DNA of 34,668 nt from Ectothiorhodospiraceae bacterium (lineage in GTDB: Bacteria > Pseudomonadota > Gammaproteobacteria > Nitrococcales > Aquisalimonadaceae): the NCBI GenBank assembly GCA_007134055.1, contig SLLM01000376.1, positions 1 through 34,668 of the forward strand, in the 5' to 3' direction. Positions 1 to 12,181 of this stretch are shown here, piece after piece. The translations under genes were made by a program, and so were the position numbers. Positions within the stretch are counted from its first letter, which is position 1. The number at the start of each line of letters is the position of its first letter. The notes under the pieces were generated by a model. It was not told the DNA's origin, did no database searches, and saw nothing but the letters and a program-made list of their open reading frames with translations.

Positions 1-679
1 CCTCCGGCGAGTGGACGACCAGCAGTGGTGCAGAGACCTCCTGCAGGGTCTCCAGGGTCGGGTACCGGTGGCGTACCAGCGGGCGCACCGGGAACATCGG
101 GTAGAGCTCCGCGCCCATGTCCGCCACCGAGGTGAAGGCCGACTCCAGCACCAGTCCGGCCACCGGGTTGCGGGCGGCAACATGGGCCGCCACCGCGGCA
201 CCCAGTGAGCGACCGAAAACCAGCACCTCCTCGGGGGGTACACGCAGTTCCGCGGCGAGAAAGTCCATTGCCGCCTGCGCGTCGCGGTACAGGCCGGCCT
301 CCGACGGCCGCCCCTCGCTACGGCCATACCCCCGGTAATCGATGATCAGCACACTCAGGTTGAGCGCATGAAAAATCTCCAGTGAATCCAGGCGATGGGA
401 GACGTTGCCGGCGTTCCCGTGCAGAAACAGCACCACGGCCCGCTCTTCCTCGGCCGGCACGAACCAGCCGTGGAGCCGCAGATCGTCGCTGGTGACCATC
501 TCCACGTCCCGGTAGTGCAGGCCGGCATCGGCGGGCGTGGCCACCAGCTCCCGGCCCGGCACATGGGGCAGATGGATGAGTCTGGACTGAAACACGTACA
601 GCAGGCCCAGCAGCAGCACGTAGACCACCGCCAGGCCAACCGCAAAACGCAGCAACAATGCTATCGTGGAACTCGACAT
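1..679 (-). CDS. Alpha/beta hydrolase, Bem46/YfhR type, membrane-anchored (3' end outside window)
   Basis: The reading frame opens at an ATG at 679 and runs off the left edge after 226 codons, so the C-terminus is missing. The N-terminus is one hydrophobic segment (about residues 5-28), suggesting a membrane anchor with the catalytic domain outside the cytoplasm. The oxyanion-loop motif HGNAGN, the segment DYRGYGRSEG and the nucleophile elbow GRSLG are visible. These are typical of the Bem46/YfhR/ABHD13 branch of serine hydrolases, whose substrates are mostly unknown. The catalytic acid and histidine should lie beyond the edge. A possible ribosome site, AGTAGG, precedes the ATG. The gene is divergent from another alpha/beta hydrolase at 807. 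The fold is confident; the substrate is not. Confidence 0.85.
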   Translation of the reverse strand, partial: MSSSTIALLLRFAVGLAVVYVLLLGLLYVFQSRLIHLPHVPGRELVATPADAGLHYRDVEMVTSDDLRLHGWFVPAEEERAVVLFLHGNAGNVSHRLDSLEIFHALNLSVLIIDYRGYGRSEGRPSEAGLYRDAQAAMDFLAAELRVPPEEVLVFGRSLGAAVAAHVAARNPVAGLVLESAFTSVADMGAELYPMFPVRPLVRHRYPTLETLQEVSAPLLVVHSPE

Positions 680-806
680 GCAACGACCTACTCACGGCTT
701 GTCAGGTGCGATGTTCCGGGCTACCCGCGCGAATCATGGCTACCGCTCGCAGGGCCCCCATGGCCCCAGTGTAACCCCGAGCCGGCGTGACCACCGCCGT
801 CGCGGA

Positions 807-2003
807 GTGGCTCCGACGCACCTCGCGTTCACGGGGTTCCTGCTGGTCTCCCTGCTTGCTTCTTCCTGGCTGCAGGGGTGTGCCGGCGTCGGCCGTGCCT
901 ACGAAACGACACTGGTGCTGGGTGACGTAGCCGCCGGCGACGACGACAGCTTCCTCAAGCGCAGGCGGCCCGAACCCGAGCGGGAGGCGCTGGAGTACCG
1001 GGTCGAGGACCGGGAGTACGTGGCGGATATCTACCGACCGGCACAACCACGCCGCGGCCACATGCTGCTGGTACACGGCTTCACCGAGGAGGGTCGCCGC
1101 GATCCCCGCCTGGCCTCCTTCGCCCGCACCCTGGCCCGGGTCGGTTTCACCGTCTTCGTTCCCGAAGTCGACGGTCTGCGGGATTACTCCATCAGCAGCC
1201 GGGAGGTGGAGGTCCTTGCCGACGCCCTGCGCTTCAGCACCGGCGAGGAGGGACCGGCTGCCGGGGAACACAGCGCGGTTCTCGCCTTCAGCCTTGCGGT
1301 GGGCCCCGCCATGCTCGCGGCCAAGGAGCCGGACGTGGCCGGGCGGGTCAGTTTCATCGTTGCAGTAGGCGGCTACTACGACCTCCCCGACACGCTGCGT
1401 TACGTGACTACCGGCGTGGATGCCGGTAGCGGCGAGGCACGTCCGCCCCCGCCCCAGCGGGAAGGACGCTGGGCGGTACTTCTGAGCCAGCTGCACTGGC
1501 TGGAGAGCGACCAGGATCGGGAACTGCTGGAACGCATGGCCCAGCGCCGACTGGAATCCGCCGACGCACCAGTCCATGATCTCCGCCGGCAACTGGGTGA
1601 GGAAGGCCGGGCCGTCTACTCCCTGGTCAACAACCGGGATCCGGAGCAACTGGAAGCCCTGCTCGCCGAACTGCCCGAGAGACTGGAGCGCGAGATCAGG
1701 TCCCTGGACCTCTCCACCCGGGACCTGTCCCGCCTGGAAGGCGACGTGATCCTGATCCACGGACCCGATGACCGCGTGATCCCGATCAGTCACAGCGAAC
1801 GGCTGGAGCAGGCGCTGCCCGATCAGCACCGTACCTGGTTCTACCGGGCCGGAGGCCTGGGCCATGTCGACGTCACCCCCGGCCTGCGGGATGGCGTGGG
1901 GCTCTGGCGGGCAACATGGCGGGTACTCCGGGAAGGGGAGCGACAAGCCGCCACCACAGATCTTCCCAGGGACTCCGCCAGCCTCCACACTATGCAACCC
2001 TGA
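807..2003 (+). CDS. Alpha/beta hydrolase lipoprotein
   Basis: Predicted 398-aa exported lipoprotein. From the GTG at 807 there is a short positive start, a hydrophobic stretch and a lipobox-like LQGC near residue 25. An in-frame ATG at 666 exists, but it would overlap the divergent gene starting at 679 and bury the signal peptide, so I prefer 807. The hydrolase signature is LLVHGFTEEG (oxyanion region), then a putative nucleophile in AFSLA, then GPDDRVIP (acid) and GLGHVD (histidine). The nucleophile elbow departs from the usual GxSxG. A long charged, helical insertion rich in Glu, Arg and Leu lies between the core blocks. pfkA starts 27 bp downstream. Function is unknown beyond an outer-membrane or periplasmic serine hydrolase. 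Confidence 0.75.
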   Translation: MAPTHLAFTGFLLVSLLASSWLQGCAGVGRAYETTLVLGDVAAGDDDSFLKRRRPEPEREALEYRVEDREYVADIYRPAQPRRGHMLLVHGFTEEGRRDPRLASFARTLARVGFTVFVPEVDGLRDYSISSREVEVLADALRFSTGEEGPAAGEHSAVLAFSLAVGPAMLAAKEPDVAGRVSFIVAVGGYYDLPDTLRYVTTGVDAGSGEARPPPPQREGRWAVLLSQLHWLESDQDRELLERMAQRRLESADAPVHDLRRQLGEEGRAVYSLVNNRDPEQLEALLAELPERLEREIRSLDLSTRDLSRLEGDVILIHGPDDRVIPISHSERLEQALPDQHRTWFYRAGGLGHVDVTPGLRDGVGLWRATWRVLREGERQAATTDLPRDSASLHTMQP

Positions 2004-2030
2004 GCACAACTGGCCCTGGAACCGGAAATC

Positions 2031-3032
2031 ATGTGGGATCTGCCGCAACTGCCAGCCGTTCACCAGCCGGAGCGCATCGCCGTGGTCACCAGCGGCGGTG
2101 ACGCACCGGGAATGAACGCCGCCCTGCGTGCCGTAGTCCGCACGGCCTGCGCGCGTGGAATCGAGGTTCTGGGGGCGGAACGCGGTTATACCGGGCTGGT
2201 GGACAACACCCTGCGCCCCCTGTCGGTCGCCTCGGTGGGAAACATCCTCCACCGTGGCGGCACCATGCTCAAGAGCGACCGCTCCGAGGCCTTCCGGGAT
2301 CCCGCGGTCCGCCGCCGGGTCGCCGCACACCTCCGCACCCGGAACGTCGCGGCGCTGGTTGTCATCGGCGGCGACGGTTCGCTCACCGGTGCCCACCTCC
2401 TCTCCCGGGAGACCGGCCTGCCCGTCGTCGGGCTGCCGGGCAGCATCGACAACGACATCCATGGCACCGAGCACACCATCGGCTTCGACACCGCCGTGAA
2501 CACCGCCCTGGAAGCCATCGACCGGATCCGGGACACGGCCCACTCCCACGAACGGGTTTTCCTGGTGGAGGTCATGGGTCGCAGCTCCGGTATCCTCGCT
2601 ACCGCGATCGGGCTTGCCGGGGGCGCGGAGATCATCCTGATGCCGGATTCACCCGTGGTAATCGATGAACTGGTCACCGGTCTCACTGCCAGTCGACAGC
2701 GGGGCAAGACCAGCAGCCTGATCGTGGTGGCCGAGGGACAGGACCCGGGTTTTACCCCGGACCTCGCGCAACAACTTTCCGCGCGCGGCCACCAGGCGCG
2801 CGGCTGCATCCTCGGTCATGTGCAGCGGGGGGGATCACCGACGGGCCGGGACCGGCTGCTGGCAACCTGCCTGGGCGCCAGCGCCGTAGACCACATCTGC
2901 GGGGGAGTCCACGATGTCATGCTGGGTATCCGCGACGGACGCATTTGCGCCACCGCGCTCGCGGACGTGATCAGCCGATCCCGGGAATCCCGCACGACCA
3001 TGCTGGAACTGGCCCGCATGCTGTCAAACTGA
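2031..3032 (+). CDS. pfkA: ATP-dependent 6-phosphofructokinase
   Basis: A 333-aa single-domain phosphofructokinase that phosphorylates fructose 6-phosphate to the 1,6-bisphosphate in glycolysis. Visible motifs are TSGGDAPGMN (ATP loop), VVIGGDGS, PGSIDND (catalytic loop), EVMGRSSG and GHVQRGGSP. Glycine in GGDGS and in PGSIDND points to ATP as phosphoryl donor; pyrophosphate-dependent relatives usually carry Asp and Lys there. The catalytic loop has Ser where the Escherichia coli enzyme has Thr, a conservative change. The N-terminus is about 13 residues longer than in E. coli PfkA. It follows the hydrolase lipoprotein by 27 bp and may be co-transcribed with it. Family confidence is high; donor choice is inferred from two residues. 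Confidence 0.93.
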   Translation: MWDLPQLPAVHQPERIAVVTSGGDAPGMNAALRAVVRTACARGIEVLGAERGYTGLVDNTLRPLSVASVGNILHRGGTMLKSDRSEAFRDPAVRRRVAAHLRTRNVAALVVIGGDGSLTGAHLLSRETGLPVVGLPGSIDNDIHGTEHTIGFDTAVNTALEAIDRIRDTAHSHERVFLVEVMGRSSGILATAIGLAGGAEIILMPDSPVVIDELVTGLTASRQRGKTSSLIVVAEGQDPGFTPDLAQQLSARGHQARGCILGHVQRGGSPTGRDRLLATCLGASAVDHICGGVHDVMLGIRDGRICATALADVISRSRESRTTMLELARMLSN

Positions 3033-3172
3033 CTCTCCCACTGGAAACGTCGCCTGGCACACAGTATCTTGGGACCCGATGTCCCGGTACCGGTGTCGTC
3101 TGGTCGTCCGATTGCCGGCCGGCACGAAATGCAGGTCGCCGGGGAGGAAGCTGTTGTCCGGATAGGTACGCG

Positions 3173-3811
3173 ATGCGTCTGCTGGTCCTGCTCACCGTCT
3201 GCTTCGCTGCGCTCTCCGCGCCCCTGCAATCCGCCGAGGGACAACTCTACCGGTGGGTGGACGAGGACGGTGCCGTCCACTACACGGATTCCCTGCCACC
3301 CGAGCGCGCCCGCGACGGCCGACGAGTATACTCCCGCGGCGGCATTGCCGAGGAAGATATCGAGGCGGCACCCACGGAAGAGGAACGCCAGGCCCTGCGC
3401 GAGGAACAGCGCCGGCAGGAGGAAGAAGCGGCGGCGCAACGCAGGGCGCGGGAGGAACAGGCAGCCTATGACCGGTTCCTGCTGCGCACGTACACCGGCA
3501 CGGAGCACATCCGCCGTGCCAGGGAATCCCGGCTCGAGCGGCTCGACCATAGCCGGGGGCTGCTGCAGGATCGCCTTGAACGGGATCGGAACGACCTCTC
3601 CGAACTCCGCAGCCAGGCAGCGGAAGCCGAGCGCGGGGGCCACAGCGAAGCGGCACTGGATACCCTGTACACCCGCATCGAGCGGCTGCAACGCCGCATC
3701 GACGCGCGGGAACGGGACCTGATGGAACTCGACAGGGAGGAGGACGAGCTGCTGGCCGAGTTCCAGGCGCACCTGGAACGCTACCGGGAACTGGAAGCGG
3801 AGCAGCGCTAG
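3173..3811 (+). CDS. DUF4124-domain exported coiled-coil protein
   Basis: A 212-aa protein beginning with a clear signal peptide (MRLLVLLTVCFAALSAPLQS). The mature N-terminus carries LYRWVDEDGAVHYTDSLPP, the hallmark of DUF4124, a small domain common in periplasmic proteins of Gammaproteobacteria. The rest (about residues 60-212) is almost entirely Glu/Arg/Gln-rich heptad-like sequence, predicted to be a long coiled coil. The frame is open well upstream, but the ATG at 3173 is the only start that gives a signal peptide; GGATAGG precedes it by a few bases. It lies 140 bp after pfkA and converges on argB. No specific role is known; a periplasmic scaffold is only a guess. Confidence 0.8.
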   Translation: MRLLVLLTVCFAALSAPLQSAEGQLYRWVDEDGAVHYTDSLPPERARDGRRVYSRGGIAEEDIEAAPTEEERQALREEQRRQEEEAAAQRRAREEQAAYDRFLLRTYTGTEHIRRARESRLERLDHSRGLLQDRLERDRNDLSELRSQAAEAERGGHSEAALDTLYTRIERLQRRIDARERDLMELDREEDELLAEFQAHLERYRELEAEQR

Positions 3812-3863
3812 CGCCCTGCGGCAGGCCCGCCATCCCGCGTGCTGCAGCGGCCGCGCGCAGGCA

Positions 3864-3887
3864 GGGTGTTCACGGTACGGAACACCC
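3864..3887. terminator. Hairpin between convergent genes
   Basis: A perfect 8-bp inverted repeat, GGGTGTTC and GAACACCC, with an 8-nt loop. It sits in the 82-bp gap between the converging DUF4124 gene and argB. Neither strand has a clear T tract, so a bidirectional transcription-end role is inferred mainly from position. Confidence 0.4.
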
Positions 3888-3893
3888 ACCCCC

Positions 3894-7435
<3,542 letters not shown>

Positions 7436-7464
7436 GGTTCCTCCCGGCTGCCCATGATGCACCA

Positions 7465-7920
7465 TCAATGCCGGCCGGAGTGTCCGAACCCGCCGCTGCC
7501 ACGGTTGCTGGGAGTGAAGGCGGAGACCAGTTCGAACTCGGGACGGACGACGGGAACGAACACCAGCTGGGCGATGCGCTCGCCGGGCTCGACAGTGAAC
7601 GTCTCGGCGCCCCGGTTCCAGCAGGAGACCATCAGCTCCCCCTGGTAATCGGAATCGATCAGCCCCACCAGGTTGCCGAGCACGATGCCGTGCTTGTGGC
7701 CGAGACCGGAACGCGGCAGGATGACCGCGGCGAGCCCGGGATCGCCAATGTGGATCGCCATGCCGGTGGGAACAAGATGAGCGGTTCCCGGTTGCAGCCG
7801 CAACGCCTCGTCGAGACAGGCCCGCAGATCGATACCCGCTGCGCCGTCGGTGACGTAATCAGGAAACGGAAACTCCGTTCCCAGGCGCTCGTCGAGCACA
7901 CGTACCTGAATCGCTTGCAT
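7465..7920 (-). CDS. dut: dUTP diphosphatase (dUTPase)
   Basis: A 151-aa trimeric dUTPase, hydrolysing dUTP to dUMP and pyrophosphate to keep uracil out of DNA and supply thymidylate synthesis. Conserved motifs are [47 protein letters not shown] and the C-terminal [12 protein letters not shown], which closes over the active site. Length equals that of the E. coli enzyme. I chose the ATG at 7920, with AGGGGG just upstream, over a start seven codons earlier. It lies between coaBC and algC in one transcriptional direction with gaps of about 30-40 bp, suggesting one operon. Confidence 0.96.
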   Translation of the reverse strand: MQAIQVRVLDERLGTEFPFPDYVTDGAAGIDLRACLDEALRLQPGTAHLVPTGMAIHIGDPGLAAVILPRSGLGHKHGIVLGNLVGLIDSDYQGELMVSCWNRGAETFTVEPGERIAQLVFVPVVRPEFELVSAFTPSNRGSGGFGHSGRH

Positions 7921-7956
7921 GACCCCCTGCTCCGTCGTCAAGCACCCGCCGGCCAG

Positions 7957-9168
7957 TCACCGGCTGCCTTGCGACCCTTGATAACGCTCGGCAATCAGAC
8001 CGACCAGTTCCTGTGCGACCTGCGTCTTCAGTCCGGGTCCCAGGCGCCTGCCTCCACCTGTCCAGAACACATCCAGCGTGTTGCTGTCGGCCTCGAAACC
8101 GCCGCCAGCCTGCCCGACCCGGTTGGCGGCGATCATGTCAAGACCCTTACGGCGCAACTTGTCCCGGGCGTGCTCTTCGACACTGCTGGTCTCGGCGGCG
8201 AATCCCACTGTGAAAGGCGGTTCGGAAGCGGCCGCCACGCCGGCAAGAATGTCCGGATTGGGAACCAGCTGCAAGTGCATGGCAGCGTCGGACTTCTTGA
8301 TCTTGTCGTCGGCTACGTGCGCGACACGATAATCGGCCACCGCGGCGCTGGCGATGAATATATCCTGCCCGGGCAGATTCTGCTGTACGGCGGTCGCCAT
8401 CTCCTCCGCCGTCTCCACGTCGACGCGCTGCACACCGGAAGGCGTCACCATGGCGCAGGGGCCTGCAACCAGCGTGACCCGGGCACCCGCGGCAGCCGCT
8501 GCCGCTGCAACGGCGAACCCCATCTTGCCGGAGCTGCGATTGCTCAGGTACCGCACCGGATCCAGGGGTTCGCGGGTCGGGCCCGCAGTCACGAGCACTC
8601 GTCTGCCGGCCAGCACCGGCGGGGCAAACAGCCCCTCCAGTGCCGCAACCAGCTCCAGGGGTTCGAGCATGCGCCCCGCGCCGGTTTCGCCACAGGCCTG
8701 ATCCCCCCTACCGGGACCGAACACCGCGACACCGCGCTCTTGCAGGGTCGCAAGGTTCTGCCGGGTGGCGGGATGAACCCACATCACCCGGTTCATCGCC
8801 GGGGCGATGGCCACCGGCGCCTCGGTTGCCAGGTATACGGTGCTCAGGAGGTCGTCCGCCAGCCCATGACAGAAACGTGCCATGAGATCGGCGCTGGCTG
8901 GCGCCACCAGCACTGCATCCGCCCACCGCGCCAGGTCGATGTGGCCCATGGCCGCCTCGGCCGCCGGATCCAGCAGGCTGGTATGTACCGGTTGGCCCGA
9001 CACGGCCTGGAAGGTCAGGGGACGCACGAACTCTTTCGCCCCGGCGGTCATCACCACCCGGACCCGGGCACCGGCATCCCGCAGCCGCCGCACCAGGTCG
9101 GCGCTCTTGTAGGCGGCGATGCCGCCACTTACCCCAAGCACGATGTTCTTGTCTGTCAACTGGGCCAT
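7957..9168 (-). CDS. coaBC: Bifunctional phosphopantothenoylcysteine decarboxylase / phosphopantothenate-cysteine ligase
   Basis: A 403-aa two-domain enzyme for steps two and three of coenzyme A synthesis from pantothenate. The N-terminal CoaC flavoprotein half shows GVSGGIAAYKS, the PAMNRVMW motif and ACGETGAGRM with its substrate-binding cysteine. The C-terminal CoaB half shows TAGPTREPLDPVRYLSNRSSGKMG, AVADYR and DKIKK. The frame is open upstream as far as 9483, but homology begins at MAQLTDKNIVLGVSGG, so the ATG at 9168 is the start; its ribosome site is weak. coaD, encoding another CoA step, is elsewhere in the window at 17624. Confidence 0.96.
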   Translation of the reverse strand: MAQLTDKNIVLGVSGGIAAYKSADLVRRLRDAGARVRVVMTAGAKEFVRPLTFQAVSGQPVHTSLLDPAAEAAMGHIDLARWADAVLVAPASADLMARFCHGLADDLLSTVYLATEAPVAIAPAMNRVMWVHPATRQNLATLQERGVAVFGPGRGDQACGETGAGRMLEPLELVAALEGLFAPPVLAGRRVLVTAGPTREPLDPVRYLSNRSSGKMGFAVAAAAAAAGARVTLVAGPCAMVTPSGVQRVDVETAEEMATAVQQNLPGQDIFIASAAVADYRVAHVADDKIKKSDAAMHLQLVPNPDILAGVAAASEPPFTVGFAAETSSVEEHARDKLRRKGLDMIAANRVGQAGGGFEADSNTLDVFWTGGGRRLGPGLKTQVAQELVGLIAERYQGSQGSR

Positions 9169-9247
9169 GCAGCCGCCGGTTGCCGTCGGGATTGCGGCAA
9201 GTGTACCCGTCTTTCCGGGTACACGGCCATGGCAGGGTGCCCCGGGG

Positions 9248-9487
9248 TCACCAGGTGAGGGTTTCGGCCCAGTCAACCGAGGCGGCCAGGCGATCCCGGA
9301 GGATATCGTCGGAGTACCCGTCCAGTTCCCTCCAGGCATCGAGCTGCGTCTGCGCAGCCAGCATCGCCTTGCGCACCTCACCCCCGTCCTCGGCCACGAA
9401 CAGCAGCACCTGCATGCCGTAGGATTCCCTGCCGGGGAGCACGGACCAGGCCCGTCCGGCCGCGTCGTGGATGATGCGTTCACTCAT
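9248..9487 (-). CDS. Small conserved-looking protein of unknown function (79 aa)
   Basis: I do not recognise this family. The 79-aa protein starts at an ATG at 9487 (MSERIIHDAAGRAW) and ends DWAETLTW. It is acidic, cytoplasmic in appearance, has no membrane segment and is rich in Ala, Asp, Leu and Trp. The order of segments suggests a small beta hairpin (WSVLPG...MQVLLFVA) followed by helices. Codon third positions are strongly G/C, as in neighbouring real genes, and the frame is co-directional with radC upstream and coaBC downstream (gap 79 bp). It is probably translated within the same operon. Confidence 0.65.
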   Translation of the reverse strand: MSERIIHDAAGRAWSVLPGRESYGMQVLLFVAEDGGEVRKAMLAAQTQLDAWRELDGYSDDILRDRLAASVDWAETLTW

Positions 9488-9578
9488 GGCGGAACCGTCC
9501 CATTGCGATCTGCATGAATGCATGCTCGGACAGGATACGTACCCACCACAACCCCCCGTCGGCAGCAAACACCCCGCG

Positions 9579-10253
9579 TTACAGCAGGCCACGCTCGGCA
9601 AAGGATACCGGCTCGCCATCGCCCACCACCATGTGGTCGAGCAGGCGAATGTCCACCACGGCCAGCGCGTCACGCAGCCGCTCGGTGATCAGGCGATCGG
9701 CACCGCTTGGCTCCGCCACGCCGGAGGGATGGTTATGGGCGAGGATGACCGCCGCCGCGTTACAGGCAAGGGCACGCTTCACCACTTCCCGGGGGTAGAC
9801 GCTGGCGGCATCGATGGTTCCGCGGAACAGCTCCTCGAAGCGCAACACCCGGTGCCGGTTGTCGAGAAACAGGCAGGCAAAGACCTCGTGCGGCAGGTGC
9901 CGCAGGCGGGAAGCCAGGAAACGACGGGTGAGTTGCGGGCTTGTCAGCGCGTCCCCCCGCCGCAGGCTGTCGGCCAGGTGCCGGCGGGCAATCTCCAGCA
10001 CCGCCTGGAGTTGCACATACTTTGCGTCGCCAAGACCCGGGGAGACGCAGAAACTGTCGCGGTCGGCATCCAGCAGGGCCCGCAGGCCACCGAAGCGGGA
10101 AAGCAGCTCGCGGGCGAGATCGACCGCGCTGCGCCCGCGAACGCCGGTGCGCAGGAATATCGCGAGCAGTTCGGCATCCGACAGGGACTCCGCCCCGTGT
10201 GCCAGCAACCGTTCGCGGGGCCGCTCGGTGGCCGGCCAGTCGGTAATGGGCAT
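9579..10253 (-). CDS. radC: RadC family JAB-domain protein
   Basis: A 224-aa RadC-type protein. The N-terminus (about residues 1-90) has the helix-hairpin-helix-like region with [24 protein letters not shown]. The C-terminal JAB/MPN domain has the metal-binding AHNHPSG followed by Asp eleven residues after the second His ([14 protein letters not shown]), the expected JAMM arrangement. The family is named for DNA repair, but that role has been disputed and the biochemical activity is unsettled. The ATG at 10253 has GGAGGGAG immediately upstream, so I preferred it to the start eleven codons earlier. It begins 60 bp after the rpoH stop and reads the same way. Confidence 0.93.
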   Translation of the reverse strand: MPITDWPATERPRERLLAHGAESLSDAELLAIFLRTGVRGRSAVDLARELLSRFGGLRALLDADRDSFCVSPGLGDAKYVQLQAVLEIARRHLADSLRRGDALTSPQLTRRFLASRLRHLPHEVFACLFLDNRHRVLRFEELFRGTIDAASVYPREVVKRALACNAAAVILAHNHPSGVAEPSGADRLITERLRDALAVVDIRLLDHMVVGDGEPVSFAERGLL

Positions 10254-10313
10254 GATCGCTCCCTCCATGGAACGCTTCCGGACCACGCAAGGTCAGGGAA
10301 TCGGCGCAGCCGG

Positions 10314-11177
10314 TCAGGCCATGGCCGCGCGCAGCTTCTGCATGGCGTTCTTCTCCAGCTGCCGCACCCGCTCGGCGGATACACTGTAGCAATCCGCCAG
10401 TTCCTGCAGCGTGGTCTTGTGCTCGGCGAGCCAGCGACGCTGGACGATGTCGCGACTGCGTTCATCGAGGCCGGCCAACGCTTCGTGCAACGAGTTTACC
10501 TGGTGCCTGTCCCAGTCACCCTGCTCCACCGCTTGCGCCGGATCCTGCCGGCTGTCCTGCAGATAGGCAGCGGGGGCGCGCAGCACCGAATCCTCGTCGT
10601 CACCATCCGGCTGCGGATCGAAGGAAACGTCGTGACCGCTGAGGCGCGACTCCATATCCATGACCGTCTCCGGCTTGACGCCGAGATCCCGGGCAACGGT
10701 GTTCACCTCGTCGCGGGACAGCCATCCGAGCCGCTTCTTCGAGCTGCGCAGGTTGAAGAACAGCTTCCGCTGGGCCTTCGTGGTGGCTACCTTGACGATT
10801 CGCCAGTTGCGCAGGATGTACTCGTGGATCTCCGCCCGTATCCAGTGCACGGCGAAGGACACCAGGCGAACCTTCACTTCCGGGTCGAATCGCTTGACCG
10901 CCTTCATGAGACCGATGTTTCCTTCCTGGATCAGATCGGAAAGCGGCAGGCCGTACCCGGAGTAGCCGCGCGCCACGTGCACAACGAAGCGCAGGTGCGA
11001 CAGCACCAGCTGGCGGGCGGCATCCAGGTCCTGGCTGTCGCGATAGGCAACCGCCAACTCCCGCTCCTCAGCGGCGCTGAGCACGGGCACCTGGTTGACG
11101 GCCTGGATATATGCATCCTCGCTGCCGACACGCAGCGGCAGACCGGACATTCTGACCGTGGCTAGGGCGGTTCCCAT
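10314..11177 (-). CDS. rpoH: RNA polymerase heat-shock sigma factor RpoH (sigma-32)
   Basis: A 287-aa sigma factor directing RNA polymerase to heat-shock promoters. Region 2 contains [19 protein letters not shown] and [15 protein letters not shown]. The RpoH-specific box QRKLFFNLR is intact, and region 4 ends with [19 protein letters not shown]. The length matches E. coli RpoH (284 aa). The ATG at 11177 has GGGAG about ten bases upstream. The gene follows ftsX as in the classical ftsY-ftsE-ftsX-rpoH order, but an 80-bp spacer holds a promoter covered by a CIRCE element, so HrcA repression is predicted as a control layer. The spacer and start region show no obvious thermometer structure, though I could not fold the mRNA. 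Confidence 0.97.
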   Translation of the reverse strand: MGTALATVRMSGLPLRVGSEDAYIQAVNQVPVLSAAEERELAVAYRDSQDLDAARQLVLSHLRFVVHVARGYSGYGLPLSDLIQEGNIGLMKAVKRFDPEVKVRLVSFAVHWIRAEIHEYILRNWRIVKVATTKAQRKLFFNLRSSKKRLGWLSRDEVNTVARDLGVKPETVMDMESRLSGHDVSFDPQPDGDDEDSVLRAPAAYLQDSRQDPAQAVEQGDWDRHQVNSLHEALAGLDERSRDIVQRRWLAEHKTTLQELADCYSVSAERVRQLEKNAMQKLRAAMA

Positions 11178-11209
11178 TGTGCAAGTACTCCCGGTTATCC
11201 GATGTCGAC

Positions 11210-11239
11210 ATTTTAGCACTCTGCGACTTAGAGTGCTAA
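11210..11239 (-). promoter_or_regulatory. Probable rpoH promoter overlapping the CIRCE element
   Basis: On the minus strand TTAGCA (11239-11234), an 18-bp spacer and TAAAAT (11215-11210) form a plausible sigma-70 promoter about 30 bp before the rpoH start. The -35 matches consensus at four of six positions. The CIRCE arms coincide with the -35 and partly with the -10, so a bound repressor would block polymerase directly. Confidence 0.55.
11213..11239. promoter_or_regulatory. CIRCE element (HrcA operator) upstream of rpoH
   Basis: A perfect CIRCE inverted repeat, TTAGCACTC, nine bases, GAGTGCTAA, lies in the 80-bp gap between ftsX and rpoH. This is the textbook operator for the heat-shock repressor HrcA, usually found before groESL or dnaK operons. 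It ends 36 bp from the rpoH start codon and overlaps the predicted promoter. The sequence match is exact; control of rpoH by HrcA is inferred. hrcA itself is not in the window. Confidence 0.93.
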
Positions 11240-11257
11240 ACCCGTTGCGAGTTCCCT

Positions 11258-12181
11258 TCAGCGAGGTTCGATGGCGGCCAGGTGACGGCCTACGGCGACC
11301 CAGGAACCGGCCAGCCCCAGACCGGCGGCAGCGCCAAGCACTGCCACAATGCCACCGGTCCCGAGCCCCCGCAGCAGGGATTCCGTCCCGTATAACGCGG
11401 CCAGACGTGCCGCCGGAGTGGCCAGAAGGGCGCGACCCGTTTCCACCAGGGCCACCGCCAGTGTCCCGCCGGCAAGCCCGTACCACAGCCCCTCGTACAG
11501 GAAGGGGCGACGGATGAAGGCATCCGTGGCACCGATCAGCTTGGCGATGACGATTTCCTCCCGCCGGTTCTCGATCGCCAGGCGGATGGTATTGCCCACC
11601 ACCAGGACCACGCTGATTCCCAGCATTGCCGCCACAAGCCAGACTCCTCGCCGCGTGAGATCCATGATCGCATCAAGGCGCTGCACCCATTGCAGGTCAA
11701 GGCGCGCCTGGTCCACGGCGCTCATTGCTTCGAGTTCGACAACCATGCGCCGCAGCTGCTCCGGCCCGGTGCCCGGCGCGGGGCGCAGCACCAGCATGGC
11801 CGGAAGCGGATTCTCGTCCAGCAGATCCAGCGCGGTATCCATGTCGGAGAGTTGACGGAACTCCTCCAGCGCGGCCTCGGCACTGACCAGCTCGATACCT
11901 TCCACCGGAAAGCCGGAGCGGATCTCCGTCGCGAGGTCCTGTGCCCGCTCCTCACCGACATCCATGTGCAGGAACAGCGAGATACGGGATGATCCGCGCC
12001 AGTCCCCGGTCAGCGACTCCATGTTATGCAGCAGCAGCATGAACCCCGACGGCAGGGCGATGGACACGCCGATCACCAGGGCCGTCATGGCGCTGGCCAC
12101 CCGTGCGTAGCTCAGTCGCCCGAGCCCGCCAACGGCGGCCCGCAGATGATCCAGGATCCAGCTGACGATCCGATCCCTCAT
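11258..12181 (-). CDS. ftsX: Cell division ABC transporter permease FtsX
   Basis: A 307-aa inner-membrane protein of the FtsEX complex, which couples ATP hydrolysis to activation of septal peptidoglycan amidases. It has a cytoplasmic N-terminus, one transmembrane segment (about residues 30-55), a periplasmic domain of about 120 residues ([12 protein letters not shown]... to ...LQWVQRL), then three more membrane segments with [27 protein letters not shown] between them, as in the family. The ATG at 12181 overlaps the ftsE stop by four bases (ATGA), implying translational coupling. It is followed by the rpoH promoter region. Confidence 0.95.
   Translation of the reverse strand: MRDRIVSWILDHLRAAVGGLGRLSYARVASAMTALVIGVSIALPSGFMLLLHNMESLTGDWRGSSRISLFLHMDVGEERAQDLATEIRSGFPVEGIELVSAEAALEEFRQLSDMDTALDLLDENPLPAMLVLRPAPGTGPEQLRRMVVELEAMSAVDQARLDLQWVQRLDAIMDLTRRGVWLVAAMLGISVVLVVGNTIRLAIENRREEIVIAKLIGATDAFIRRPFLYEGLWYGLAGGTLAVALVETGRALLATPAARLAALYGTESLLRGLGTGGIVAVLGAAAGLGLAGSWVAVGRHLAAIEPR

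Noticed and set aside
702-2549. A 615-codon open frame on the minus strand
   Set aside because: It is antisense to the hydrolase lipoprotein and pfkA, has no recognisable domains, and is the usual mirror frame in GC-rich coding DNA.
9471-11165. A 564-codon plus-strand frame
   Set aside because: It lies antisense to radC and rpoH and shows no recognisable motif.
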